A stretch of 64,000 bases of DNA from Leisingera caerulea DSM 24564 (GCF_000473325.1 NZ_KI421513.1:1924217-1988216), one strand, 5' to 3'. Numbered from the stretch's first letter, positions 55,196-64,000 are shown. Made by a program: numbers and translations. The notes: generated by a model from the letters alone, not told the origin.

Positions 55196-56479
55196 CTAAC
55201 GCGCCAATGCGTCCCCTTGCCGCAACTGTGTCACAGCGTCTGCACTTCTCCATTCACCGTATGTGACGGCATGGTGCACAATACCAGCCCAAGCGGCCAT
55301 CATGTAAACTTTTTGAGGCCACTGCTTTGAATGGTTGTAGGCGGCTTTAACACCCGAACGGGTGCTGGATTGACGGTGGTTGAGCAGAGCATCTGCGACA
55401 TTTTCGTCGCCGATTCCAAGGTCGGCGAGCACCGTCGAAAACGTCCTCCTTTGGTTATGAAAGTTAAATTTCTCAACGCTGGAACCGTTGCGGATCCTCT
55501 TGGTCAAAGAGTGTCCGGACTGAAATTTCTTTCCTGTGCCATTCAGCGGAAAGACCCTGTTGTCGCTTTCCAGGCTCGGGCAGACGAAGAGGTCTTTTGC
55601 TTTGTCAGGCAGCGGAATGGAAAACGGATCTCCATTCTTGGTGCGTTTCCCCGAAAGGTGCAAGCGACCGCCAGCAATATCGACCTCATCTTTGGTTAGT
55701 TCCGCGAGTTCCCCAAGTCTCAAGGGTACCAGCAGGCTGGCTCGCAGTAGACGCAACTGCACTGGCGAGAGGCCTGTCGTGTTCCAGAGCGCCTGGACCT
55801 CGCAAGCGGAGTAGTAACGCGTACGAGCTTGCGGCGGCTTGGGGCGCCGTTTTTTGGGAATCGCTGAACAAGGATTGATTGTGACCGCTTCGCGCGCTAG
55901 CAAATCATCAAAGAACCGGCTTAGGGCGCCAAGCCTATGGACCGCCCTAGCGCGGCCATTGCTCAAGGCAAGCATCTTGAGGACATCTGCGACCTGCACT
56001 TCATTGGGAGTAGCATCCCCCAAACCCATTTCCTTGATCGCCAAACGCAAGTTGCTGGCCTCAGTCTTTACGTGCTTATCCGAACCGAAGATGCCATTGG
56101 AGATGTAGGCTTCCGCGGCCTCCTGCAAACTCTCTTTGCGCGTCTCAGCCAAGGAGCGAGCCGCTTTCGCAGACTTTCTTTCTGCGGCCGGATCAATACC
56201 AGAAGCCACCTTGACTTTAATACGTGCTGCCTCTTGCCTGGCCTCAGCCAAACTATGCGAGACTGGTGTTCCGATTTTCACGGACTGAGAGGGGTGTTGG
56301 CGCCCATCTGGCCTGTGACCCGTGGGCTTGTAGTCCAGATAGAAACTGGTGGAGCGGGGGCCAACTCGCAACCGCAAGCCGGGAACCTCGGTATCCCGAA
56401 AATTGTGTGCCTCTCCGCGGTTCTCCATTGCCTTACGGATGACGGCCTGTGTGAGCTTGATCTTGGTCGATTTAGCCAT
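55196..56479 (-). CDS. Tyrosine-type site-specific integrase
   Basis: A 427-residue P4/DUF4102-like phage integrase. There is an N-terminal arm-binding domain (GLRLRVGPRSTSFYLDY), a core-binding domain (about 125-210) and a catalytic domain with box-I arginine VPLRLGELAEL, HxxR as FHNQRRTF, LLNHRQ and the nucleophile in AAYNHSKQ. All catalytic residues are present, so it should be active. It recombines the 50-bp att core in tRNA-Arg. ATG 56479 was chosen; the frame upstream crosses the palindromic repeat, which lies just 6 bp before the ATG and may control the gene. It sits at the attR end and reads inward. Confidence 0.93.
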   Translation of the reverse strand: MAKSTKIKLTQAVIRKAMENRGEAHNFRDTEVPGLRLRVGPRSTSFYLDYKPTGHRPDGRQHPSQSVKIGTPVSHSLAEARQEAARIKVKVASGIDPAAERKSAKAARSLAETRKESLQEAAEAYISNGIFGSDKHVKTEASNLRLAIKEMGLGDATPNEVQVADVLKMLALSNGRARAVHRLGALSRFFDDLLAREAVTINPCSAIPKKRRPKPPQARTRYYSACEVQALWNTTGLSPVQLRLLRASLLVPLRLGELAELTKDEVDIAGGRLHLSGKRTKNGDPFSIPLPDKAKDLFVCPSLESDNRVFPLNGTGKKFQSGHSLTKRIRNGSSVEKFNFHNQRRTFSTVLADLGIGDENVADALLNHRQSSTRSGVKAAYNHSKQWPQKVYMMAAWAGIVHHAVTYGEWRSADAVTQLRQGDALAR

Positions 56480-56485
56480 GAAAAC

Positions 56486-56508
56486 TTTCCGGAATATTTC
56501 CGGATGGA
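56486..56508 (+). repeat. 23-bp palindromic repeat, right copy, at the integrase start
   Basis: Identical to 46493-46515 and in the same orientation. It overlaps the 5' leader and ribosome-site region of the integrase gene, so binding there or RNA folding would affect integrase expression. Confidence 0.8.
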
Positions 56509-56630
56509 ATCTGGCCGATAACGGCACGGAGTGGCAAGTCTGGCCATATAGATCAATTGAAAGATATTGTTTTTATAGCACAAAATATCGCTCTCGGCGG
56601 ATCTCGGCAGATTCTGTCAGGTGCCTTGTT

Positions 56631-56680
56631 CTGACTTCTAATCAGCAGGTTGAGGGTTCGAGTCCTTCAGGGATCGCCAT
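56631..56680 (+). repeat. attR: displaced 3' half of tRNA-Arg
   Basis: A 50-bp exact copy of 46379-46428. The 5' half of the tRNA is absent, so this is not a functional tRNA gene. It marks the right boundary of the island. Confidence 0.93.
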
Positions 56681-57151
56681 ACCTCACCCAGTCTCCTTTT
56701 GCCTGCGGCTTTTCTTGCCGCGCGGGCACAGGATGGAGAGTAGGACCGCTGCCCATAAACTGAGCGCGGCAGGAAGCAGTTTTGCGGTCCGGCCAAGGTC
56801 TGTGCAGACAGGCCTGCAACGGCGCAGGTGTTCCTAGCTGCGCGAGGTGCGGCTGGAGGCCTGATATCGCCGCCGCCTGGAAACAGCAGCTCCTGCCGCG
56901 CGATTTCACCAGCGCGGGCCGGGCGCTTGCTGGTTCAGCCGGGGTTTCACTTTTTGAACATATGGGCCAGAGGCCGCTGGTCCGCGGAGGCGCAGCCGTT
57001 TTGCCAGGCTGCGCCATAAAGCAGACTGGCTGAGGTTTCTGTTTCAGTTTTTTAAATTGTTCTCAACATTCGCTTCTCAGGATGCAAGGCCAGCTCTAGT
57101 CTGCCGGGACGGCCGCAGGGAATTGCCAAAATACAATAATACGGACGTTAA
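56681..57151. other. Chromosomal spacer after attR
   Basis: A 471-bp gap. It contains a perfect 9-bp hairpin (GGCGCAGCC/GGCTGCGCC, 56989-57015) without a T-tract, and an AT-rich stretch at about 57035-57150 that must hold the promoter of the hybrid kinase gene. No gene is seen. Confidence 0.5.
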
Positions 57152-59005
57152 ATGACAAAGCAGCGTGTCACTCGAAGATACCTCCGGCTGCGCAGCGGAA
57201 TCGCCCTGGCGATTTTGCTGGCCGCCGCAGTGGCAGCCTTCTGCGTCACCCTCTCCGGGCAGAGCAGTGTGGCCCGGCGGGCGGAAAACACCAGGGTGCT
57301 GGACCAGATCCTGGTCTCTCTGGCTGAGCTGACGCTGGCGTTTGATGAGTTGAAGAACGATCCTGGCAGCCAGAAGGCGCTGATTGCGCGCGGGCGCATC
57401 CGGCGAAGCGCCGGGCCCGCAGCTGACGCGCTGGCTGAACTCACTGGCCCTGACGCGTTGGGGGCCTTTTCGCCGCAGGCGCAGGAGATCCTATCCCAGC
57501 CGACGCTGAACCCGGTATCTGAGCTTAGGGATATCGTGTTTCTGGCCGGGCTTCTGACCGGACCGGCCGGGACCCGGCAGGCCGGAGCCGATGCCAAGGC
57601 CGCGGCCTTGGCCGCGAATCTTTCCAGGCGGCTGCTGCCGGTGCTGATGGAGGCCAAGGAGGCCGAGGTGCGGACCGGCCGGATTGCTGCGGAAACGCAG
57701 CTGACCTATGCGCTGGCGGCCGTGCTGATCGGGGCTATCGGCGTCTTTGTCGCTGCCCGGTTCGTGCATATGCCGATGGAGCGCTTCATCATCAGCGCGC
57801 AGTCGGAGATCGAGGCAAGCCAGCGCAAGGCAGAGGCCGCGTCGGAGGCGAAGTCCGTGTTTCTGGCGACGATGAGCCACGAGATCCGGACGCCGCTGAA
57901 CGGTGTGCTGGGCCTGGCGGAGCTGCTGAACGATACCGAGCTTGATGACAAGCAGCGCCATATGATCCGCATGATGATCGTCAGCGGAAACTCCCTGCTG
58001 AGCATCATCAACGACGTTCTGGACTTGTCCAAGGCCGAGGCCGGCAAGCTGGAGATGGAGGCCGAGGCGTTCAATGTCCGGGTGCTGTGCCTGGAGGTCA
58101 TTGACCTGTTTTCCGCGCGGGCCCAAAGCGCGAATATCGACCTGAGACTGAGTGAAGGTTCCGGGAGCGGCAATTGGCATGTGCTGGGGTACGGCACCGC
58201 GGTCCGGCAGATTGTTGTCAATCTCATCAGCAATGCATTGAAATTCACCGGGAACGGTTCGGTTGAGGTCAAGCTGCAGGAGCTGCCATCGGCGCAGGAC
58301 GGCACGCGGACGATCCGGATTGCCGTGAAGGACACCGGGATCGGCGTTCCGCCGGAAGCCCAGGAACGGATTTTCGAGCAGTTCGCACAGGCCGATGCAA
58401 CCACGACCACGCGGTTTGGCGGAACAGGTCTGGGCCTTGCCATTGTAAAGAACCTGACCAAGGCGGTCGGCGGCACGATTTCGCTGCGAAGCACAGAGGG
58501 CGAAGGGTCGGAATTCACCGTGGAGTTCCCGGTTGAAGCCGTTCCGCCCCCCGTTGAAGTTCCCCAGCCCGGACCGGTCGGGGCCGCTTTCAGCAAAAAG
58601 GTCCTGGTCGCCGACGACAACCGGGTGAATCAGATGGTCGCGGGCAAGATGCTGGAGCGTTTGGGCTGCACCGTGATGACTGCAGGCGACGGGGTTGAAG
58701 CCGTCGGGCTGGCGCGCAGCTGGGAGCCCGATCTGGTGCTTATGGACGTGCGGATGCCGGAAATGGACGGGCTTGATGCCACCCGGGCGATCAGGGCGAA
58801 GGAGCGGGAGCTGGGTCTGCCGCCGGTGCCGGTCATCGGTTTGTCGGCCAACGCGATGAGCGAACAGCGTGCCGAGGGCCTGGCCGCGGGCATGGACGAC
58901 TATCTTGCAAAACCGGTCAACAAAGCGGCGCTTGCCTCTGCCCTGACCCGCCTGTGGCCGGAAGAGGCCCGCGCAAAAACTGAAGGAAGCTCAAAATGCG
59001 CCTGA
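57152..59005 (+). CDS. Hybrid sensor histidine kinase with receiver domain
   Basis: A 617-residue membrane kinase. TM1 lies at about 15-36, a periplasmic helical sensor at 37-185, and TM2 at about 188-207. The HisKA domain has H243 in TMSHEIRTPLNG, HATPase has N and G boxes (NLISNALKF, GTGLGLAIVKN), and the C-terminal receiver has D532 in LMDVRMPEMDG. No output domain is present, so a phosphotransfer protein is expected elsewhere. Its last 10 bp overlap the start of a periplasmic solute-binding protein gene, which suggests that protein feeds ligand to the kinase. Confidence 0.93.
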   Translation: MTKQRVTRRYLRLRSGIALAILLAAAVAAFCVTLSGQSSVARRAENTRVLDQILVSLAELTLAFDELKNDPGSQKALIARGRIRRSAGPAADALAELTGPDALGAFSPQAQEILSQPTLNPVSELRDIVFLAGLLTGPAGTRQAGADAKAAALAANLSRRLLPVLMEAKEAEVRTGRIAAETQLTYALAAVLIGAIGVFVAARFVHMPMERFIISAQSEIEASQRKAEAASEAKSVFLATMSHEIRTPLNGVLGLAELLNDTELDDKQRHMIRMMIVSGNSLLSIINDVLDLSKAEAGKLEMEAEAFNVRVLCLEVIDLFSARAQSANIDLRLSEGSGSGNWHVLGYGTAVRQIVVNLISNALKFTGNGSVEVKLQELPSAQDGTRTIRIAVKDTGIGVPPEAQERIFEQFAQADATTTTRFGGTGLGLAIVKNLTKAVGGTISLRSTEGEGSEFTVEFPVEAVPPPVEVPQPGPVGAAFSKKVLVADDNRVNQMVAGKMLERLGCTVMTAGDGVEAVGLARSWEPDLVLMDVRMPEMDGLDATRAIRAKERELGLPPVPVIGLSANAMSEQRAEGLAAGMDDYLAKPVNKAALASALTRLWPEEARAKTEGSSKCA

Positions 59006-60075
59006 CGACGATCGCAGCAGCCCTGGCTGCTGCGGCTGCGATGGCTGTTCCCGCCGCAGCGGAGCCCGGCCGGATCTTGCTGTACAACTGGAGCGGCTAC
59101 ATCGCCCCGGAAACCGTTGCGGGTTTCCAGGAAGCCACTGGCACCAGGCTTGTCCTGGATACCTACGGCGAAGCCGATGAGGCCGAGGCGCGGCTGCTTG
59201 CCCGCGGCACCGGTTACGGCCTGGCAGTGGTGTCCTCGGAAACTGTCGGCCGTCTGGTGGAGGCGGGGGCGATCCAGCAGATCGGCGTGTCGGGCATCCC
59301 GAACGCGGCGGCCATCGACCAGCAGCTGCTGCAGCTGTACCTGGACGCCACGCCGCAGGCGGAAGGCTATGCCCTGCCGTATCTTTGGGGCACCACCGGC
59401 ATCGCCTTCGACCGCAGCGCGGTGCTGGAGCGCCTTCCGGACGCGCCGCTTGACAGCTGGGCGCTGGTGTTCGACCCCGCCAACGCCAGCAAGCTTGCGG
59501 ACTGCGGCATTACGATCGTCGATTCCGTTGAGGAGGTTTTGGCGGCCGCGCTGGTCTATCTCGGCTTGGATCCGCAATCGCGGTCAGAGCAGGATCTGGA
59601 GGCGGCCTTTGAGGTGCTGTCCGCTATCGCCCCATATGTCCGGTCGTTTGATGTGGATCAGTATGACGCGCTGCTGGGCGGCGAGGTCTGCCTGGCAGTT
59701 ACCTGGAGCACCGACGGGCTGGCGCCGCTGCTGGAGCAGGGAACGGACCGGTATCATTATGTGATGCCCCGGGAGGGCACCAATTTGTGGGCCGACCTTT
59801 TTGTTATCCCAAGCGATGCCGGCGATCTTGAGGCCTCGCATCAGCTGGTGGATTTCTTGCTCCGGCCGGACTCAATGGCGCAAGCGGCGCTGTTTACCAA
59901 TGCCGTCAGCAGCATCACGTCCACGCGCGCCGAAGCCGGCAGCCCTGGCCGTGAGATCCCTGCCGTCACGCTGCCGCCAGAGGTCCGCGGCAGGCTCTAT
60001 CTCGTCACCCCCCGCAGCGGGGAGGAGAAGCGCTTTCTGGATCGCCGCTGGAGACGGCTGCAGATCGGGATGTAA
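58996..60075 (+). CDS. PotD/PotF-like periplasmic solute-binding protein
   Basis: A 359-residue extracellular binding protein of the spermidine/putrescine type. A signal peptide is cleaved after VPAAA (about residue 22), LYNWSGYIAP is the family's N-terminal hallmark, and YLWGTTGIAFDRS and DLFVIPSDA follow. No ABC permease or ATPase gene is adjacent. The 10-bp overlap with the upstream hybrid kinase indicates coupled translation and a sensory role (inference). The ligand could be a polyamine or amino acid. Confidence 0.88.
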   Translation: MRLTTIAAALAAAAAMAVPAAAEPGRILLYNWSGYIAPETVAGFQEATGTRLVLDTYGEADEAEARLLARGTGYGLAVVSSETVGRLVEAGAIQQIGVSGIPNAAAIDQQLLQLYLDATPQAEGYALPYLWGTTGIAFDRSAVLERLPDAPLDSWALVFDPANASKLADCGITIVDSVEEVLAAALVYLGLDPQSRSEQDLEAAFEVLSAIAPYVRSFDVDQYDALLGGEVCLAVTWSTDGLAPLLEQGTDRYHYVMPREGTNLWADLFVIPSDAGDLEASHQLVDFLLRPDSMAQAALFTNAVSSITSTRAEAGSPGREIPAVTLPPEVRGRLYLVTPRSGEEKRFLDRRWRRLQIGM

Positions 60076-60241
60076 CTGCATCAGGCGGCAGGGCGGCTTT
60101 CACCGCCGCTTTGGCTGTCCGGTGAAAGCGCGCAAAGGCTCCCGTTTCCGGAGGCCGCTTGGCGCGCGGCGCCGGCTGCGATGACGCGGCTTTGGCTCAG
60201 GCCGGGGAAAGACCGCAAAGGCCGGGCAAACGGCCGGGGTG

Positions 60242-60703
60242 TCAGGTGTGCGCAGCGGGAAATTCGACGATCCGCCAATAGCGGCCGATCATTCCAACAA
60301 GCTGCAGAAAATCGCGCCCGGCCGTTTCCTTGACGATATAACCCGCAGCATTCAGGCCATAGGCCGCGTCGATATCCTGGTCATGGCTGGAAGTGGTGAG
60401 GAAAAAAACCACTGTGCTGCTGAGCTCGGGATCCTCTCGCATTTCCCGGACAAGTTCGATCCCGTTCATGCGGGGCATGTTAATATCTGCCAGCAGCACA
60501 AACGGCGCCTTGATCCGCTCTTTGCCGCCTGTTCCCCGCAAATAGTCCAGAGCCTCGACGCCATCGACCGCCCGGGTGATACCATTGGCGACCCGTGCCT
60601 TGCGGAAGGCCCGCAGGACCGCTTTGGCATCGCCGTCGTCATCTTCGGCCAGAAGCACCTTCAAGTCCCCGTGGGGGCGGGCTCGGCTATCGCGGGTTTC
60701 CAT
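60242..60703 (-). CDS. CheY-like response regulator (Rcp1-type)
   Basis: A 153-residue single receiver domain of the long Rcp1 type. The acidic pocket is LLAEDDDGDA, the phosphoacceptor aspartate is in LLADINMPRMNG, and the conserved Ser/Thr and Lys lie in FLTTSSHDQD and YIVKETAG. It has no output domain. ATG 60703 has GGAGG at an 8-nt spacing inside the end of the kinase gene, so it follows that PAS kinase almost directly and is probably its partner. Confidence 0.9.
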   Translation of the reverse strand: METRDSRARPHGDLKVLLAEDDDGDAKAVLRAFRKARVANGITRAVDGVEALDYLRGTGGKERIKAPFVLLADINMPRMNGIELVREMREDPELSSTVVFFLTTSSHDQDIDAAYGLNAAGYIVKETAGRDFLQLVGMIGRYWRIVEFPAAHT

Positions 60704-60704
60704 C

Positions 60705-62192
60705 TCAAGCACCTCCCTGCGGAACCTCCTGCTGCTTGGGCCAAGTGAAGCTGAATGCGCAGCCTTCTCCGGGAGACGACCGGACCGAGATCGTGCCGCC
60801 TGCGCGCTCCAGGTGCTTCTTGATGATCGACAGGCCGATGCCGCTGCCCTCGACCTCGTCGCGCGATTTCAGGGTCTGGAACATCTTGAAAATCTGGTCG
60901 TGGAATTCGGGGGCTATGCCGGGGCCGTCATCAGCGACCGAAAACAAGTAGTGATCCCCGGCGTCCTCCACACTTATGTCGACCGTGCCGCCGCCGCGAT
61001 CATTGTGCTTGATCGCGTTGGAAATCAGGTTTGCGAATATCTGTTTCAGCGGCATGTTCGGCAATTGGATGGCGCCGAAGCCGGGGGCGGTATTTATGGT
61101 GAACCCCTCCGGCTGGTCGATCAGCATCAGAGCTTCGCGCATCAGTTCATTGCCTGGCATGGTTTGCTTGTATCTGCTGTCCTGCTTCCGGCCGGCCCGG
61201 GAATATTCGAGGAGGTCATCCAGCAGCCGTTCCATCCGCGCCACACGCGAGCGGAGCAGTTCCAGATTTTCGCGGCTGTCCTCATCCAGCTCTTCTGCCA
61301 GGTCTTCCTCCAGCCAGCTGGAGGCGTTGGCGATAACCCGGAGCGGTGCCCGCAGATCGTGGGAGGCGACATAGGCAAAATCATCCAGGTCCCGGTTTGA
61401 CCGGGCCAGTTCCTCCATGATGCGCTCCCGTTCCGCTTCAGTGCGCTTTTGTTCGGAGATGTCGCGGACAATGCCGCAGAACAGTACGTGATCTTCGACC
61501 CGGACCTTGCTGACCGAAAGGTGCAGCGGAAAGGTGCTGCCGTCCTTGCGCTGTCCGCGCACTTCGCGGCCTTTCCCTATAATCCTTCTCTGGCCGGTAC
61601 TGTGATAATTATGGAGATATCCGTCATGCGCCGAACGGTCGGGTTCGGGCATCAGAATTCTGACATTCCGGCCAATGGTCTCCTCGGGGCCGTAGCCAAA
61701 TATGTCTTTGCAGGCACGATTGTAGCTCAGGATGGTGCCCTGCGGATCAATGTTGATCAGGCCTGCGATGCTGTTGTCCTGAATCGCCGCCAGCTCATTC
61801 TGTTTCTGTTCGAGCGATGCCTGGATGGATTTCTGCCGGTAGACAACGAAGGCCAAGGCCCACAGGGCGATTACTGTCAGAATCCTGTTGGTCAGCACAA
61901 TCCATTCATCGATTCCGGCACGGGGAAACAGCAGGTACCCAAGAGCCGTGAGCGCGGTTCCGGCCGCGGCATAGGTGTAGGCCTTGGCGGGCTTGCCAGC
62001 CCAGACGGCGCAAAGGACAACAGCGGTGTATATCAGGCCTGCCGCCACCCCGAGCGGTGTCAGGTAGTCGAACACAAAGCCTGCGGCGACAAGCAGGGCT
62101 GCAGTGAGTTGCGCCCGGGTCTCAACGCTGCTGCGGCAACGCGGGGGCTGGTCTGCTTCAAAGTGCCTGGCAAGGGTGCTGGCAAGGGTCAT
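60705..62192 (-). CDS. PAS-domain sensor histidine kinase
   Basis: A 495-residue kinase. An N-terminal membrane region (about 28-118) is followed by a coiled segment, a PAS domain (about 130-250; FGYGPEETIGRNVRILMPEP is FixL-like), HisKA with SHDLRAPLRV, and HATPase (NLISNAIKHN, GSGIGLSIIKKH). The heme histidine of FixL cannot be verified by eye, so oxygen sensing is only a possibility. It is followed by the CheY-like gene, forming a two-component unit of the kinase/Rcp1 type. Confidence 0.92.
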   Translation of the reverse strand: MTLASTLARHFEADQPPRCRSSVETRAQLTAALLVAAGFVFDYLTPLGVAAGLIYTAVVLCAVWAGKPAKAYTYAAAGTALTALGYLLFPRAGIDEWIVLTNRILTVIALWALAFVVYRQKSIQASLEQKQNELAAIQDNSIAGLINIDPQGTILSYNRACKDIFGYGPEETIGRNVRILMPEPDRSAHDGYLHNYHSTGQRRIIGKGREVRGQRKDGSTFPLHLSVSKVRVEDHVLFCGIVRDISEQKRTEAERERIMEELARSNRDLDDFAYVASHDLRAPLRVIANASSWLEEDLAEELDEDSRENLELLRSRVARMERLLDDLLEYSRAGRKQDSRYKQTMPGNELMREALMLIDQPEGFTINTAPGFGAIQLPNMPLKQIFANLISNAIKHNDRGGGTVDISVEDAGDHYLFSVADDGPGIAPEFHDQIFKMFQTLKSRDEVEGSGIGLSIIKKHLERAGGTISVRSSPGEGCAFSFTWPKQQEVPQGGA

Positions 62193-62506
62193 GTCTGTCG
62201 CTTCCCGTTTTTCCGGGCGTCGGGCCGGCGGCCAAATCGCAGGGCAACGTGGTGCCGCATACCGGAGCGCAGCCGCGGAGCCGCTTGATCAGGCCAGGCT
62301 CATGGTACAGCCTCCCGGGAGGCCTCTCAACACAATTGCAACTAAAAGTTGTTTCTTCGTTAAACCGCCGGGCTTTTGCCGCTCATGGCCAGGGCGCGCC
62401 ACTGCCCGCTGCGCCGCAGGCTGGTTGGCGGTGTTAAGAGATTTCTGTCGAAATCGCGCTACTCCGTTCGCGAACACAAAGAATCAGGAATGCGCGGAGA
62501 AGTTTT
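62193..62506. other. Divergent promoter region before the chemoreceptor
   Basis: A 314-bp gap between the PAS kinase and the chemoreceptor. It has a 14-bp palindrome (GCCTCCCGGGAGGC) and a small CAACT/AGTTG dyad, and no gene is seen. Confidence 0.5.
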
Positions 62507-63934
62507 TTGTTTTTCAAATTCAAGGCAGCACAGCCGGCGGAGCAGGATAACGGTGCCAGGCTCATTGCAGACATGGTCGACGCCACTCAAGCCACGGTTC
62601 AGTTCACGCCGGATGGCACCATTCTGACGGCAAACGGCAATTTCCTGGCCGCGCTAGGCTACCAGCTGGAAGAGATCACGGGGCAGCATCACGCCATGTT
62701 CGTGGCACCGGAGCTTGCCGCCAGCACGGACTACAAGGATTTCTGGGCGGGCCTGGCGTCGGGTAAGGTTTTCACCGGGCAGTTCCCGCGCGTGACCAAG
62801 GATGGCACCACCCTTTGGGTCCAGGCCACCTATGCGCCTGTCACCGGAGATGGCGGCGCTGTTGAGCGTGTGGTCACAGTGGCCACCGACGTGACAGAGC
62901 GGCGCCTCGGCCTGCAGGAAATCGCCCGGGGGCTGGAGGCGATGAGCCAGGGCGACCTGGGGGTCCGGGTGGCGCTGTCGGAGCAGGCGGACATCGCGGC
63001 GCTGGGCGAGGCGTTCAACCAGTCGGCCCAACAGCTGGAAACCGCAATCGGGTCCGTGACGCAGGTGTCTGAGGCCGTGGAGCGCACCGCGGAAGAGATT
63101 TCCCGATCGGCCGGCGATCTGTCTCAGCGCACCGAGAGCCAGGCGGCAACCCTGGAGCAAACCGCCGCCGCCATCGAGGAGCTGACCGGCACAGTGCATT
63201 CCTCCGCAGAAGGCGCGGAAAAGGTGGAGGTCATCGTGAGCGACGCCAAGACCGCAGCAGAGCGCAGCGGCCGGGTGGTGACGGACGCCGTCGCGGCGAT
63301 GTCGCAGATTGAGGCGTCGTCCGAGGAAATCGCCAAGATCATCGGGATGATCGACGATATCGCCTTTCAGACCAACCTGCTGGCCTTGAATGCCGGGGTG
63401 GAGGCGGCCCGGGCCGGCGAGGCAGGGCGCGGCTTTGCCGTTGTCGCCTCGGAAGTGCGGGCGCTGGCACAGCGCTCCGCGGGGGCAGCCGGCGAGATCA
63501 AGCAGCTGATCAGCCAGAGCAAGCAGCAGGTGGCCGGCGGTGTGGACCTGGTTGGAAAGACCGGCGAAGAGTTGCAGCAGATCATCGAAAGCGTCGGCAA
63601 TATCTCGGCCCACATCAGCGGCATTGCGGCGGGGGCCAAGGAACAGGCAGCATCGCTGAGCGAAATCAATCTGGGTGTCTCGCAGCTGGATCAGGTGACC
63701 CAGCAAAATGCCGCAATGGTGGAGCAGGCCTCTGCGGCCAGCCGCCTGTTGTCTTCCGATGCCAGCCAGCTGACGCAGGAGGTCTCCAAGTTCAGGGCGG
63801 CCGCAAGCCCGGCTCCGGCGCAGCGTCCGGTCCAGCGGGCGCCTGTTACCGGGTTTCAGGACCGGGTGGCCCCGGCGGCTTCACCCGCTGCTGCGCAGGT
63901 GCTGCCGGCCGCCCAGGGCTGGGACGATTTCTGA
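62507..63934 (+). CDS. Soluble PAS-containing methyl-accepting chemotaxis protein
   Basis: A 475-residue chemoreceptor without transmembrane helices. A PAS domain (about 20-130) is followed by a HAMP-like segment (about 135-185) and the MCP signalling domain with the conserved tip [20 protein letters not shown]. The C-terminus ends GWDDF, a xWxxF-type pentapeptide like those that tether CheR/CheB. The start is TTG at 62507, six bases after GGAGAA; no ATG is available in frame near it. It should sense an internal signal (redox, energy) or be recruited to a cytoplasmic array. No cheA or cheW gene is in the window. Confidence 0.9.
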   Translation: MFFKFKAAQPAEQDNGARLIADMVDATQATVQFTPDGTILTANGNFLAALGYQLEEITGQHHAMFVAPELAASTDYKDFWAGLASGKVFTGQFPRVTKDGTTLWVQATYAPVTGDGGAVERVVTVATDVTERRLGLQEIARGLEAMSQGDLGVRVALSEQADIAALGEAFNQSAQQLETAIGSVTQVSEAVERTAEEISRSAGDLSQRTESQAATLEQTAAAIEELTGTVHSSAEGAEKVEVIVSDAKTAAERSGRVVTDAVAAMSQIEASSEEIAKIIGMIDDIAFQTNLLALNAGVEAARAGEAGRGFAVVASEVRALAQRSAGAAGEIKQLISQSKQQVAGGVDLVGKTGEELQQIIESVGNISAHISGIAAGAKEQAASLSEINLGVSQLDQVTQQNAAMVEQASAASRLLSSDASQLTQEVSKFRAAASPAPAQRPVQRAPVTGFQDRVAPAASPAAAQVLPAAQGWDDF

Positions 63935-64000
63935 GATGTCCAACGGGCGCCGCTCCGTTGCGGCGTAGTCCCGGGGGGGCTGTAAACTGGCCCCGCCGGG

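Larger units (their letters stand above)
46379..56680. mobile_element. 10.3-kb tRNA-integrated satellite-like island with defence cargo
   Basis: Bounded by perfect 50-bp repeats in tRNA-Arg(TCT). Gene order from left: small-terminase-like gene, origin-like repeats, primase-polymerase/helicase, small DNA-binding protein, decayed integrase fragment, DUF262-TOPRIM-ATPase operon, gene-poor stretch, intact integrase. There are no capsid, tail or lysis genes and no conjugation genes. Integrase plus prim-rep plus TerS at about 10 kb is the composition of phage-inducible chromosomal islands. Base composition is visibly lower in GC than the flanks. Mobility and helper phage are inferred. Confidence 0.9.

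Noticed and set aside
56631..56707. A second tRNA-Arg gene
   Set aside because: Only the 3' half is present; the acceptor 5' strand and D arm are missing. It is the displaced attachment half.

Overview
The window looks like chromosomal DNA of an alphaproteobacterium of the Rhodobacteraceae, Roseobacter group (Leisingera/Phaeobacter-like). This is an inference from high GC, alphaproteobacterial families (class I lysyl-tRNA synthetase, 441-residue GltX, an NDUFS4-like complex I subunit, the DUF4864, DUF1801 and DUF2254 families) and two FnrL-type boxes. No rRNA or CRISPR array is visible.

Layout. 0.4-6.1 kb: universal stress protein and Na+/alanine-type symporter, a MocR/GntR regulator divergent from a pyridoxamine-oxidase-fold gene with a clear operator-like inverted repeat between them, and a secreted protein of 18 MORN repeats. 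6.3-12.4 kb: nadE, a DAO-family flavoenzyme, a Tat-type metallo-beta-lactamase-fold hydrolase, a DUF1801 protein and gltX with a strong terminator. 12.7-19 kb: a DUF2254 membrane protein with an apparent 3' frameshift, a gamma-glutamylcyclotransferase, an Rrf2/NsrR-like Fe-S regulator, and the ybbP-ybbA/tesA group. 19-34 kb: cold-shock protein, L,D-transpeptidase, thioredoxin 2, two paralogous small membrane proteins, a sulfotransferase, ettA coupled to a DUF4375 gene, YbaK-type deacylase, a second Usp behind an FnrL-like palindrome, a large beta-helix protein and lysS. 34-46 kb: TerB, a VOC protein with a divergent LysR gene, dacB, nadD, uvrB, an NDUFS4-like gene, a LysR/PhzF pair and acetyltransferases.

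46.4-56.7 kb is a 10.3-kb integrated island in the 3' half of a tRNA-Arg(TCT) gene, bounded by perfect 50-bp direct repeats. It has an intact tyrosine integrase at one end, a primase-polymerase/RepA-helicase with a small DNA-binding partner, origin-like repeats and a small-terminase-like gene at the other end. This is the layout of a phage satellite (PICI-like). Its cargo is a three-gene, overlapping operon: a DUF3696-type AAA ATPase, a TOPRIM-like protein and a DUF262 (GmrSD-N/ParB-like) protein. This is the best candidate for an under-described anti-phage system in the window. The island also holds a decayed fragment of a second integrase, a palindromic repeat present at both ends, and about 1.1 kb with no intact gene.

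57-64 kb is a signalling block: a hybrid histidine kinase overlapping a PotD-like periplasmic binding protein, a PAS histidine kinase overlapping a CheY-like response regulator, and a soluble PAS chemoreceptor with a C-terminal CheR-docking-like pentapeptide.
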